From contig CM059580.1 of the NCBI GenBank assembly GCA_030386875.1, positions 3,872,838 through 3,936,837 of the forward strand: a stretch of 64,000 nucleotides of DNA, read 5' to 3'. The position numbers and the translations under genes are program-made. The notes under the pieces are model-generated. The model had not been told where the DNA came from and did no database searches. It worked only from the letters and a program-made list of their open reading frames with translations. The DNA is from Morinoia aosen (lineage: Eukaryota > Arthropoda > Malacostraca > Amphipoda > Talitridae). Positions 1 through 11,354 of the stretch are shown here, one piece after another (the first letter of the stretch is position 1; each line of letters begins with the position of its first letter).

Positions 1-103
1 GGGACCTGGGGTTGCTGGCTCCCTTTGCTGGGGACCTGGGGCTACTGGCTCCCTTTGCTGGGGACCTGGGGCTGCTGGCTCCCTTGGCTGGGGACCTGGG
101 GCT
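1..103. repeat. 30-bp GC-rich tandem repeat, 3.4 copies
   Basis: Units start at 1, 31, 61 and 91, each beginning GGGACCTGGGG and continuing with CTGGCTCCCTT. Copies differ by one or two bases and the last breaks off near 103. The array is cut by the window edge, so its full length is unknown. An open frame across it simply repeats a 10-residue peptide and is not taken as coding. Confidence 0.9.
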
Positions 104-200
104 CCGTCGCTGCGGGAAGGTTGGCGGCGTCGTGAGGCGGCGACTCATCGTGGCCTGGAGCTGTGCTCCAAACTATATCTCAGGAATCTCAGGAATCTCA
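104..200. other. short GC-rich spacer with CAGGAATCT triplet
   Basis: This is non-repetitive sequence apart from the 9-bp motif CAGGAATCT, repeated at about 181-200 just before the G/T array. I see no gene or recognisable site. Confidence 0.5.
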
Positions 201-1658
201 GGTGTGTGGGGTGTGTGGGGTGTGTGTGTGGGGTGTGTGGGGTGTGTGGGGTGTGTGGGGTGTGTGGGGTGTGTGGGGTGTGTGTGTGTGGGGTGTGTGG
301 GGTGTGTGTGTGTGGGGTGTGTGGGGTGTGTGTGGGGTGTGTGTGGGGGGTGTGTGGGGTGTGTGTGGGGTGTGTGTGGGGTGTGTGTGGGGTGTGTGTG
401 GGGTGTGTGTGGGGTGTGTGTGGGGTGTGTGTGGGGTGTGTGTGGGGTGTGTGTGGGGTGTGTGTGGGGTGTGTGGTGTGTGTGTGGGGTGTGTGCGTGT
501 GGGGTGTGTGGGGTGTGTGGGTGTGAGGGGTGAGTGGGGTGTGTGTGGGGTGTGTGTGTGGTGTGTGGGGTGTGTGTTGGGTGTGTGGGGGTGTGTGGGG
601 TGTGTGGGGTGTGTGTGGGGTGTGTGGGGTGTGTGGGGTGTGTGTGGGGTGTGTGGGGTGTGTGTGGGGTGTGTGTGTGGGGTGTGTGTGTGGGGGGTGT
701 GGGGTGTGTGGGTGTGATGGGTGTGTGGGTGTGAGGGGTGTGTGGGTGTGAGGGGAGAGTGGGGTGTGTGGGGTGTGTGGGGTGTGTGGTGTGTGGGGTG
801 TGTGTGAGGTGTGTGTGTGTGGGGTGTGTGGGGTGTGTGGGGTGTGTGTGTGGGGTGTGCAGGTGTGAGGTGTGCAGGTGTGAGGGGTGTGTGGGTGTGA
901 GTGGTGAGTGAGGTGTGTTGGGTGTGAAGGGTGAGTGGGGTGTGTGGGGTGTGTGGGGTGTGTGGGGTGTGTGGGGTGTGTGGGGTGTGTGGGGTGTGTA
1001 GGGTGTGTGGGTGTGTGTGGGGTGTGTGTGTGGGGTGTGTGTGGGGTGCGTGTGGGGTGTGTGTGGGGTGTGTGTGGGGTGTGGGGTGTGTGTGGGGTGT
1101 GGGGTGTGTGTGGGGTGTGGGGTGTGTGTGGGGTGTGTTTGGGGTGTGTGGGTGTGAGGGGTGTGTGGGTGTGTGGGTGTGAGGGGTGTGTGGGGTGTGT
1201 GGGTTGTGTGGGGTGTGTGGGGTGTGTGGGGTGTGTGGGGTGTGTGGGATGTGTGGGGTGTGTGGGATGTGTGGGATGTGTGGGGTGTGTGGGTTGTGTG
1301 GGGTGTGTGGGGTGTGTGGGGTGTATGGGGTGTGTATGGAGTGGGGGGGTGTGGGGGGTGGGGGGGTGTGGGGGGGTGTGGGGGGTGTGAGGGGTGTGTG
1401 GGGTGTGTGGGGTGTGTGGGGTGTGTGGGGTTGCTGGGGTGTGTGGGGTGTGTGGGGTGTGTGGGGTGTGTGGGGTGTGGGGTGTGGGGTGTGTGGGGTG
1501 TGTGGGGTGTGTGGGGTGTGTGGGGTGTGTGGGGTGTGTGGGGTGTGTGGGGTGTGTGGGATGTGTGGGTGTGCGGGATGTGTGGGTGTGCGGGTGTGCG
1601 GGTGTGAGGGGTGAGGGGGGTGTGGGGGTGTGGGGAGTGTGGGGTGGGTGGGGTGTGT
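201..1658 (+). repeat. G/T-only array of GTGTGGGG-type units
   Basis: About 1.45 kb is built almost only of G and T on the plus strand. The main unit is 8 bp (GTGTGGGG), with TGTG spacers of varying length and scattered GTGAGGGG units. Runs of four G separated by 4-5 nt occur throughout, so many stretches satisfy a G-quadruplex pattern. The motif is not TTAGG or TTAGGG, so I do not call it telomeric. Long open frames on both strands (His-Thr-Pro or Gly-Val-Cys repeats) are products of the short period. Confidence 0.95.
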
Positions 1659-1676
1659 ATAGTTTATTGTGTGAAA

Positions 1677-1814
1677 AATGTCCCCTTCCCCTCACCCCCG
1701 AACCTCACCCCTACACCTCACCCCTACACCTAACCCCACACCTCACCCCTACACCTCACACCCCCACACCTCACCCCCACACCTCACATCTACACGTCAC
1801 CTCCACACCTCACC
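1677..1814. repeat. C/A-rich array (CCTCACCCCTACA-type)
   Basis: Degenerate 12-14 bp units such as CACCCCTACACCT run up to the gap. They are C/A-rich on the plus strand, the opposite bias to the preceding G/T array. Some resemble the reverse complement of that array's GTGAGGGGTGTG variants. The strand switch falls within about 20 bp near 1660-1677. Confidence 0.85.
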
Positions 1815-2314
1815 NNNNNNNNNNNNNNNNNNNNNNNNNNNNNNNNNNNNNNNNNNNNNNNNNNNNNNNNNNNNNNNNNNNNNNNNNNNNNNNNNNNNNN
1901 NNNNNNNNNNNNNNNNNNNNNNNNNNNNNNNNNNNNNNNNNNNNNNNNNNNNNNNNNNNNNNNNNNNNNNNNNNNNNNNNNNNNNNNNNNNNNNNNNNNN
2001 NNNNNNNNNNNNNNNNNNNNNNNNNNNNNNNNNNNNNNNNNNNNNNNNNNNNNNNNNNNNNNNNNNNNNNNNNNNNNNNNNNNNNNNNNNNNNNNNNNNN
2101 NNNNNNNNNNNNNNNNNNNNNNNNNNNNNNNNNNNNNNNNNNNNNNNNNNNNNNNNNNNNNNNNNNNNNNNNNNNNNNNNNNNNNNNNNNNNNNNNNNNN
2201 NNNNNNNNNNNNNNNNNNNNNNNNNNNNNNNNNNNNNNNNNNNNNNNNNNNNNNNNNNNNNNNNNNNNNNNNNNNNNNNNNNNNNNNNNNNNNNNNNNNN
2301 NNNNNNNNNNNNNN
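1815..2314. other. assembly gap, 500 N
   Basis: Exactly 500 N, the same length as the second gap in the window, so the size is a placeholder and not a measured distance. Sequence on the two sides is unrelated: C/A minisatellite on the left, T-rich satellite on the right. Adjacency across it should not be assumed. Confidence 0.99.
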
Positions 2315-5300
2315 TCATTTTTTCCATTCTATGATTTTGCATATCGTCATTTTTTCCATTCTATGATTTTGCATATCGTCATTTTTTCCATTCTATGATT
2401 TTGCATATCGTCATTTTTTTCCATTCTATGATTTTGCATATCGTCATTTTTTCCATTCTATGATTTTGCATATCGTCATTTTTTCCATTCTATGATTTTG
2501 CATATCGTCATTTTTTCCATTCTATGATTTTGCATATCGTCATTTTTTCCATTCTATGATTTTGCATATCGTCATTTTTTCCATTCTATGATTTTGCATA
2601 TCGTCATTTTTTCCATTCTATGATTTTGCATATCGTCATTTTTTCCATTCTATGATTTTGCATATCGTCATTTTTTCCATTCTATGATTTTGCATATCGT
2701 CATTTTTTCCATTCTATGATTTTGCATATCGTCATTTTTTCCATTCTATGATTTTGCATATCGTCATTTTTTCCATTCTATGATTTTGCATATCGTCTTT
2801 TTTCCATTCTATGATTTTCTATATCGTCATTTTTTCCATTCTATGATTTTCTATATGCATTGATTTTCTATATCGTCATTTTTTCCATTCTATGATTTTC
2901 TATATGCATTGATTTTCTATATCGTCATTTTTTCCATTCTATGATTTTCTATATGCATTGATTTTCTATATCGTCATTTTTTTCCATTCTATGATTTTCT
3001 ATATGCATTGATTTTCTATATCGTCATTTTTTCCATTCTATGATTTTCTATATGCATTGATTTTCTATATCGTCATTTTTTCCATTCTATGATTTTCTAT
3101 ATGCATTGATTTTCTATATCGTCATTTTTTCCATTCTATGATTTTCTATATGCATTGATTTTCTATATCGTCATTTTTTCCATTCTATGATTTTCTATAT
3201 GCATTGATTTTCTATATCGTCATTTTTTCCATTCTATGATTTTCTATATGCATTGATTTTCTATATCGTCATTTTTTCCATTCTATGATTTTCTATATCG
3301 TCATTTTTTCCATTCTATGATTTTCTATATGCATTGATTTTCTATATCGTCATTTTTTCCATTCTATGATTTTCTATATCGTCATTTTTTCCATTCTATG
3401 ATTTTCTATATCGTCATTTTTTCCATTCTATGATTTTCTATATGCATTGATTTTCTATATCGTCATTTTTTCCATTCTATGATTTTCTATATGCATTGAT
3501 TTTCTATATCGTCATTTTTTCCATTCTATGATTTTCTATATGCATTGATTTTCTATATCGTCATTTTTTCCATTCTATGATTTTCTACATCGTCATTTTT
3601 TCCATTCTATGATTTTCTATATGCATTGATTTTCTATATCGTCATTTTTTCCATTCTATGATTTTCTACATCGTCATTTTTTCCATTCTATGATTTTCTA
3701 TATGCATTGATTTTCTATATCGTCATTTTTTCCATTCTATGATTTTCTATATCGTCATTTTTTCCATTCTATGATTTTCTATATCGTCATTTTTTCCATT
3801 CTATGATTTTCTATATCGTCATTTTTTCCATTCTATGATTTTCTATATCGTCATTTTTTCCCATTCTATGATTTTCTATATCGTCATTTTTTCCCATTCT
3901 ATGATTTTCTATATCGTCATTTTTTCCATTCTATGATTTTCTATATCGTCATTTTTTCCATTCTATGATTTTCTATATCGTCATTTTTTCCATTCTATGA
4001 TTTTCTATATCGTCATTTTTTCCATTCTATGATTTTCTATATCGTCATTTTTTCCATTCTATGATTTTCTATATCGTCATTTTTTCCATTCTATGATTTT
4101 CTATATCGTCATTTTTTCCATTCTATGATTTTCTATATCGTCATTTTTTCCATTCTATGATTTTCTATATCGTCATTTTTTCCATTCTATGATTTTCTAT
4201 ATCGTCATTTTTTCCATTCTATGATTTTCTATATCGTCATTTTTTCCATTCTATGATTTTCTATATCGTCATTTTTTCCATTCTATGATTTTCTATATCG
4301 TCATTTTTTCCATTCTATGATTTTCTATATCGTCATTTTTTCCATTCTATGATTTTCTATATCGTCATTTTTTCCATTCTATGATTTTCTATATCGTCAT
4401 TTTTTCCATTCTATGATTTTCTATATCGTCATTTTTTCCATTCTATGATTTTCTATATCGTCATTTTTTCCATTCTATGATTTTCTATATCGTCATTTTT
4501 TCCATTCTATGATTTTCTATATCGTCATTTTTTCCATTCTATGATTTTCTATATCGTCATTTTTTCCATTCTATGATTTTCTATATCGTCATTTTTTCCA
4601 TTCTATGATTTTCTATATCGTCATTTTTTCCATTCTATGATTTTCTATATCGTCATTTTTTCCATTCTATGATTTTCTATATCGTCATTTTTTCCATTCT
4701 ATGATTTTCTATATCGTCATTTTTTCCATTCTATGATTTTCTATATCGTCATTTTTTCCATTCTATGATTTTCTATATCGTCATTTTTTCCATTCTATGA
4801 TTTTCTATATCGTCATTTTTTCCATTCTATGATTTTCTATATCGTCATTTTTTCCATTCTATGATTTTCTATATCGTCATTTTTTCCATTCTATGATTTT
4901 CTATATCGTCATTTTTTCCATTCTATGATTTTCTATATCGTCATTTTTTCCATTCTATGATTTTCTATATCGTCATTTTTTCCATTCTATGATTTTCTAT
5001 ATCGTCATTTTTTCCATTCTATGATTTTCTATATCGTCATTTTTTCCATTCTATGATTTTCTATATCGTCATTTTTTCCATTCTATGATTTTCTATATCG
5101 TCATTTTTTCCATTCTATGATTTTCTATATCGTCATGTTTTCCATTCTATGATTTTCTATATCGTCATTTTTTCCCATTCTATGATTTTCTATATCGTCA
5201 TGTTTTCCCATTCTATGATTTTCTATATCGTCATGTTTTCCCATTCTATGATTTTCTATATCGTCATGTTTTCCATTCTATGATTTTCTATATCGTCATG

Positions 5301-7535
5301 TTTTCCATTCTATGATTTTCTATATCGTCATGTTTTCCATTCTATGATTTTCTATATCGTCATGTTTTCCATTCTATGATTTTCTATATCGTCATTTTTT
5401 CCATTCTATGATTTTCTATATCGTCATTTTTTCCATTCTATGATTTTCTATATCGTCATTTTTTCCATTCTATGATTTTCTATATCGTCATTTTTTCCAT
5501 TCTATGATTTTCTATATCGTCATTTTTTCCATTCTATGATTTTCTATATCGTCATTTTTTCCATTCTATGATTTTCTATATCGTCATTTTTTCCATTCTA
5601 TGATTTTCTATATCGTCATTTTTTCCATTCTATGATTTTCTATATCGTCATTTTTTCCATTCTATGATTTTCTATATCGTCATTTTTTCCATTCTATGAT
5701 TTTCTATATCGTCATTTTTTCCATTCTATGATTTTCTATATCGTCATTTTTTCCATTCTATGATTTTCTATATCGTCATTTTTTCCATTCTATGATTTTC
5801 TATATCGTCATTTTTTCCATTCTATGATTTTCTATATCGTCATTTTTTCCATTCTATGATTTTCTATATCGTCATTTTTTCCATTCTATGATTTTCTATA
5901 TCGTCATTTTTTCCATTCTATGATTTTCTATATCGTCATTTTTTCCATTCTATGATTTTCTATATCGTCATTTTTTCCATTCTATGATTTTCTATATCGT
6001 CATTTTTTCCATTCTATGATTTTCTATATCGTCATTTTTTCCATTCTATGATTTTCTATATCGTCATTTTTTCCATTCTATGATTTTCTATATCGTCATT
6101 TTTTCCATTCTATGATTTTCTATATCGTCATTTTTTCCATTCTATGATTTTCTATATCGTCATTTTTTCCATTCTATGATTTTCTATATCGTCATTTTTT
6201 CCATTCTATGATTTTCTATATCGTCATTTTTTCCATTCTATGATTTTCTATATCGTCATTTTTTCCATTCTATGATTTTCTATATCGTCATTTTTTCCAT
6301 TCTATGATTTTCTATATCGTCATTTTTTCCATTCTATGATTTTCTATATCGTCATTTTTTCCATTCTATGATTTTCTATATCGTCATTTTTTCCATTCTA
6401 TGATTTTCTATATCGTCATTTTTTCCATTCTATGATTTTCTATATCGTCATTTTTTCCATTCTATGATTTTCTATATCGTCATTTTTTCCATTCTATGAT
6501 TTTCTATATCGTCATTTTTTCCATTCTATGATTTTCTATATCGTCATTTTTTCCATTCTATGATTTTCTATATCGTCATTTTTTCCATTCTATGATTTTC
6601 TATATCGTCATTTTTTCCATTCTATGATTTTCTATATCGTCATTTTTTCCATTCTATGATTTTCTATATGCATTGATTTTCTATATCGTCATTTTTTCCA
6701 TTCTATGATTTTCTATATGCATTGATTTTCTATATCGTCATTTTTTCCATTCTATGATTTTCTATATGCATTGATTTTCTATATCGTCATTTTTTCCATT
6801 CTATGATTTTCTATATGCATTGATTTTCTATATCGTCATTTTTTCCATTCTATGATTTTCTATATGCATTGATTTTCTATATCGTCATTTTTTCCATTCT
6901 ATGATTTTCTATATGCATTGATTTTCTATATCGTCATTTTTTCCATTCTATGATTTTCTATATGCATTGATTTTCTATATCGTCATTTTTTCCATTCTAT
7001 GATTTTCTATATCGTCATTTTTTCCATTCTATGATTTTCTATATGCATTGATTTTCTATATCGTCATTTTTTCCATTCTATGATTTTCTATATCGTCATT
7101 TTTTCCATTCTATGATTTTCTATATGCATTGATTTTCTATATCGTCATTTTTTCCATTCTATGATTTTCTATATCGTCATTTTTTCCATTCTATGATTTT
7201 CTATATGCATTGATTTTCTATATCGTCATTTTTTCCATTCTATGATTTTCTATATCGTCATTTTTTCCATTCTATGATTTTCTATATGCATTGATTTTCT
7301 ATATCGTCATTTTTTCCATTCTATGATTTTCTATATGCATTGATTTTCTATATCGTCATTTTTTCCATTCTATGATTTTCTATATGCATTGATTTTCTAT
7401 ATCGTCATTTTTTCCATTCTATGATTTTCTATATGCATTGATTTTCTATATCGTCATTTTTTCCATTCTATGATTTTCTATATGCATTGATTTTCTATAT
7501 CGTCATTTTTTCCATTCTATCATTTTCTATATGTT
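2315..7535 (-). repeat. T-rich satellite, 32-bp and 49-bp units (left arm)
   Basis: On the minus strand the full unit is 49 bp, read as four modules: a (13 bp, TGACGATATAGAA), b (17 bp ending in TAGAA), c (10 bp ending in TAGAA) and d (9 bp, TGGAAAAAA). From 2315 to about 2800 the array is a 32-bp version with TATGCAA in place of TATAGAA. From 2800 to 3720 and from 6660 to 7500, 49-bp and 32-bp (a+c+d) units alternate. The middle, 3720-6660, is almost pure 32-bp units with a CATGTTTTCC variant at about 5130-5390. The last unit, near 7515, carries ATGATAG (minus strand) where all inner units carry ATCATAG. Confidence 0.97.
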
Positions 7536-8760
7536 TTCATTATATATATAGAAATTGTTTTTACAAATACATAGTTTATACGGATATAAATGCATATCAA
7601 TATCCTAAGTAGGAACTGTGCAATACATACAACTGGCAAAGAGAGGCATTGAGACACCTCCGTTTGACGGCGCACTAGGTACTAACAACTAAAGTTAAAA
7701 AAAAAATGAAATAAATACAATAGATATATAGCCCGTTGGCCGCCGACACGTAGCTAAAAAAAAGAAGCTGTGCGCCGGACAAATCGATGGCCGCGCTATT
7801 CCATGTTCCCTCCAACCCGCCCGGTCAGGGCGGCAAATATAGGGGCCACGGGTGCAATAACAGCAAAGTTATCAAGTTATTTTCGACCGAAATATAAGAA
7901 TTCTGCCCACACATGCGGATTATGGACTTAAATAACAGTTGTTTTCCCCATCGGGTGCACACATTTGTTCCGAGAGGATATTTCCCTGGATGGCCTATTC
8001 GTAAGTCCGATACGATCAACGTACGAACCTTGGAAGTGGCCAAACAAGTGAAATACCTTCGCAAAACAAATGTGTGTTCAATTTATGGGAGAAACTGTAT
8101 TCAAATTACATAATACGCAGGAATATGTTAAAATTCATGTATCCCGGTCACAAAATGAACCTGGCGACAATGGTGTTGTGGAGACAGGAAGCTATCGAAA
8201 AAACTTCAAGTTCCAATGGAGGGCGGCCTATGAATGAGCTTTCAAATTGTGATTCGTAGGCCTCCCCATGAACAGGCCTAAGCCAAGTCGCAACAATTGT
8301 GCAACACAAAGGCCGTTTCATGGTAGACTTGCCCACCAACACAATCCAGAGCACACACACCACTTGCCCATTGTGCACCTGAATTTCTCGACATGCTTAC
8401 AATGCTCCTACCGAGTCCAAGTTTTTCGCCGCCTGCATGCATGTTTTTCGCCGCCCAAGTTATTAAATCGCTTGGGGGTGAAAACATTCATGCTCCTGCG
8501 AAAAAGCTGGACTTGGTATTGCACCCGCGGCCCCAACACATAAATAAATATGAACACACAGTCTTTATTAAATTCGCGTTAACCCTCACGGCTGCCAAGA
8601 GGTCGTCGTCCCTCCAACGCTGGTTCCTCCACAGGTCTTCCGCCTCCTGCAACGACAAGAACAACATATCTACTTTTACATTCTACTTTCTGTATTTATC
8701 TATTCATCTATTATATATATTTTTCATTCATAATAATAGTTGATGAATTGATTTTCAGTC
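7536..8760. other. non-repetitive block shared by both arms (left copy)
   Basis: About 1.2 kb of ordinary-complexity sequence lies between the satellite and the first R repeat. It is the reverse complement of about 44880-46105 with roughly 1-2 percent differences. Short open frames of 60-116 codons exist on both strands (for example 7825-8064 minus, 8148-8378 minus, 7913-8113 plus). They are conserved between arms, but overlapping frames on opposite strands are conserved equally, so this reflects DNA identity and not selection on protein. I recognise none of these peptides. It could hold an exon or regulatory DNA, but nothing visible shows that. Confidence 0.6.
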
Positions 8761-8794
8761 TTCACTGAAAAGCCTATCCTAGAGATATGGTCAT

Positions 8795-9115
8795 AGGCTA
8801 GTTTAGGCCTCCCTAACCCTACAAAATAAGGGTATGGAAGGAGGAAGGCACCATTTAGTATGGATATTAGAGAGTGCGGAATCTTTGCACAAGGTGCACA
8901 GAAACAGTATCTTGCGAAAGAAGATCATGAAACAAGACAAAAGTCAAAGAAGGAAGCAGTAGGGGCTAAAAACCAAAACAGCAGTCAACCGAAGTTTAAA
9001 GGCATTTAATTTCAACAAAGAAAGGCCTACCTAACTAACTCTCAGCTCGAGACCTCACATAGTCCCCCTGGGAGCGCTAATTCCCATAGATACAATAGTT
9101 GGGTCCCCCTGAGGG
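8795..9115 (+). repeat. dispersed repeat R, copy 1
   Basis: This is one of at least ten copies of a family of about 320 bp that I call R. Landmarks in order are CACCATTTAGTATGG, GGAATCT..GCACAAGG, GTGCACAGAAACAGTA, CATGAAACAAGACAAAAG, AGCAGTCAACCGAA, AGGCCTACCTAAC, GACCTCACAT, GGGAGCGCTAATTC and ATACAATAGTTG. No terminal inverted repeats, poly-A tail or Pol III boxes were seen, so its class is unknown. The closest counterpart in the other arm is 44640-44862, which lacks the downstream third. Confidence 0.85.
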
Positions 9116-9206
9116 GGTAATGTCACGTATTAATGTAGGGAAAATTGGGGAGGTAGTGTAGCCTGTTTCACAGATACGCTCATCACACACTTCCTGTTGC
9201 TCAGGT

Positions 9207-9550
9207 AATGAGAGAGTAATTAATGCTCTTATATATTTACCTACTTAATGAGAGAGTAATTAATGCTCCTATATATTTACCTACTTAATGAGAGAGTAAC
9301 TAATGCTCCTATATATTTACCTACTTAATGAGAGAGTAATTAATGCTCCTATATATTTACCTACTTAATGAGAGAGTAATTAATGCTCCTATATATTTAC
9401 CTACTTAATGAGAGAGTAATTAATGCTCTTATATATTTACCTACTTAATGAGAGAGTAATTAATGCTCCTATATATTTACCTACTTAATGAGAGAGTAAT
9501 TAATGCTCTTATATATTTACCTACTTAATGAGAAAGTAATTAATCCTCTT
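9207..9550. repeat. 40-bp tandem array, about 8.6 copies
   Basis: Units begin AATGAGAGAGTAATTAATGC and end TATATTTACCTACTT, and repeat every 40 bp from 9207. Copies differ mainly at one C/T position (CTCCT or CTCTT); the last unit is degraded. The array lies in the 1.8 kb stretch (about 9020-10845) that has no counterpart in the right arm. Confidence 0.95.
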
Positions 9551-9870
9551 TCACAAGGCGTTTAATAGAGAAAAAACCCATGGTACTGGCTAGCTAGCTA
9601 ATCATGCAAAGTAAGTGTATAGCGACTGAGGGTGTCCAAAACAATCATTTTGGCCGGCTACCCTTCCAATGGAATTGAAAAATCATACAATTGAAATTAT
9701 ATACAATAACCCTCCCTCCCTCACGAATACGGTGTGTACATATGAAATTTCCTTCGAACATGAAAAGGTTCCAGTGTGGGCAGGATTGTGTAGCGGTGGC
9801 AGCGAAAAAAAAAACTCTTTCTATGGTGCAGCCAGCCGAAAAATTCGGAAAGGAAACGGGGGGAGTAGAA
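9551..9870. other. left-arm-only spacer
   Basis: About 320 bp of AT-rich, ordinary-complexity sequence between two minisatellites. Short open frames at 9669-9938 and 9691-9885 overlap each other and run into the G-run repeat. I see no gene. Confidence 0.5.
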
Positions 9871-10170
9871 TTCTCGAAAATATAATGATAATTAATGTCA
9901 GGCGTGGAGGGGAGGGGGAATTCTTGAAAATAAAATGATAACTAATGTCAGGCGTGGGGGGGAAGAATTCTCGAAAATAATGATAATTAATGTCAGGCGT
10001 TGGGGGGGGGCGGGGGATTCTCGAAAATATAATAATTAATGTCAGGCGCGGGGGGGGGGGGGCGGGGTCTCGAAAATATAATGATAATTAATGTCAGGTG
10101 TGGATGATGGGGGGGAAACCTCGAAAATATAATGATAATTAATGTAAGGATCCCCGAAAAAAAATGTCAG
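9871..10170. repeat. about 48-bp repeat with variable G runs
   Basis: Six to seven units start near 9871, 9921, 9967, 10018, 10068, 10117 and 10155. Each has CTCGAAAATATAATGATAA followed by TTAATGTCAGGCGTGG and a G run of 5-12. The G run is the main variable part, as expected from slippage. There is no equivalent in the right arm. Confidence 0.85.
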
Positions 10171-10486
10171 GAGGCCAGACATCAATTATTAGTCATATTA
10201 TTTTTTAACTTGAAAAGGCGACTAAAACTGGCCCCCAGCTCAACATTTCGGAATGACGAACCGAAAAACCTAAAAAACAATAAGCTGAAAAATCGAAAAA
10301 ACCGAAAAAATGAAAAAAACGAAGAAAACGAAGAAATGAAAAATACGAAAAAAAACAAAAAAATAGAAAAAACTAAAAAACTAATAAAGAAAATGAAAAA
10401 AAACGAAAAACCACTGCCTCCAATCACTTGCAAATATTTAAAACAAGGTCCGGTGCCCTTTGCTGCCCCATCGTAATTGCTCTGTT
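10171..10486. other. A-rich degenerate spacer
   Basis: From about 10255 to 10412 the plus strand is a degenerate string of short A runs broken by CG, G or T (GAAAAAACCGAAAAAATG-like). It gives open frames on both strands (Lys/Asn-rich on plus, Phe/Ser-rich on minus). Composition explains the frames; no gene is called. Confidence 0.6.
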
Positions 10487-10490
10487 TTAA

Positions 10491-10711
10491 CCCTTTAACG
10501 CCCCAGAGGACACCAGTGTCCTCTTTCAAAAATACCCTCAATATATTGTATTTCTTGTTCAATTAGTTCCCTAATGTGTTTTTTGAAGTTCTCTGCCGAG
10601 TGGCAGTTCCTATCCCATCCTGATATTAGTGACTGCCTGATGCCAGCGCCAATTTAGTGACGGTGGTTGTGTTAAAGGTTATTTGAGTACAAAAATTCGG
10701 ACGTTAAAGGG
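10491..10711 (+). mobile_element. piggyBac-like MITE, 221 bp, TTAA target duplication
   Basis: The element starts CCCTTTAACG and ends CGTTAAAGGG, a 10-bp perfect terminal inverted repeat. It is flanked on both sides by TTAA (10487-10490 and 10712-10715). CCC/GGG termini next to duplicated TTAA are the signature of piggyBac-type insertion. A perfect hairpin, AGAGGACAC..GTGTCCTCT, lies at 10505-10524. No transposase is encoded, so it is a non-autonomous element. A second copy of equal length is at 44173-44393. Confidence 0.88.
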
Positions 10712-10834
10712 TTAAGGCAAATTCCGAGTATTAATTTTCTCCGTTACCTATTACCGTAAATACCACCTATTTACTTTAGCCCTATTACCTATTTACGTAA
10801 ATATCACCATATTTGATGGATTATAAGGAAGTTT

Positions 10835-11165
10835 TAGACTCCCTTTACCACGGCAACGATGTTCCAAGAGAGAAAGGATGGAGGCACCATTTAGCATGGA
10901 GTTGAGGGAACGCGGAATCTACGCACAAGGTGCACAGAAACAGTAAGTTAAGAAAGAAGTTCATGAAACAAGACAAAAGTAGAAGAAGAAAGCAATAGGT
11001 GCTGAAAAACAGGACAGCAGTCAACCGAAAAAAGATGGTCCGTAACAAAACAAAAACCTATTCTATATCAACAAAAAAAGGCCTAACTAACATTTAGCTC
11101 AGGACCTCGCATAATTCCCCTGGGAGCGCTAATTCTCACAGATACAATAGTTGTATCTTCCTGAT
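10835..11165 (+). repeat. dispersed repeat R, copy 2
   Basis: A near-complete R copy, from CACCATTTAGCATGG through ATACAATAGTTG. The segment around AAGAAGTTCATGAAACAAG to AACCGAAAAAAGATGGTCC is almost identical to the copy at 18327-18640. It is followed by CATGAAAAACC, which matches the right arm beside the R copy at 43045-43385. Confidence 0.88.
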
Positions 11166-11354
11166 GGCATGAAAAACCAAAAACCCACCGTCGAACCGTG
11201 GTAAGACATAAAAATAAAACCTTACAAAACCTACACACAAACCCTTGGAAAACCTAAAACCCAATTCCTGAAAAAAAATAGAAACAAATCTTTACAATAC
11301 GTAAAAAAGCTATCTTATATTCCTAACAGAACATTGACTCGTGAATAGGATACT
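11166..11354. other. spacer with CCTAAAAACC-type motifs
   Basis: Short AT-rich spacer with several loose copies of AAAACCTA-like motifs. It matches about 42795-43045 in reverse complement. No gene is seen. Confidence 0.5.

Noticed and set aside
201..1658. Telomeric repeat
   Set aside because: Units are GTGTGGGG-like and irregular, not TTAGG or TTAGGG, and no terminal structure is visible.
145..1695. 516-codon His/Thr/Pro frame on the minus strand and Gly/Val/Cys frames on plus
   Set aside because: Direct translation of the 8-bp G/T array; open on both strands and in several frames.
7825..8487. Short frames of 60-116 codons conserved between arms
   Set aside because: Overlapping frames on both strands are conserved equally, no domain or splice structure was recognised, and total divergence is too small to show constraint.
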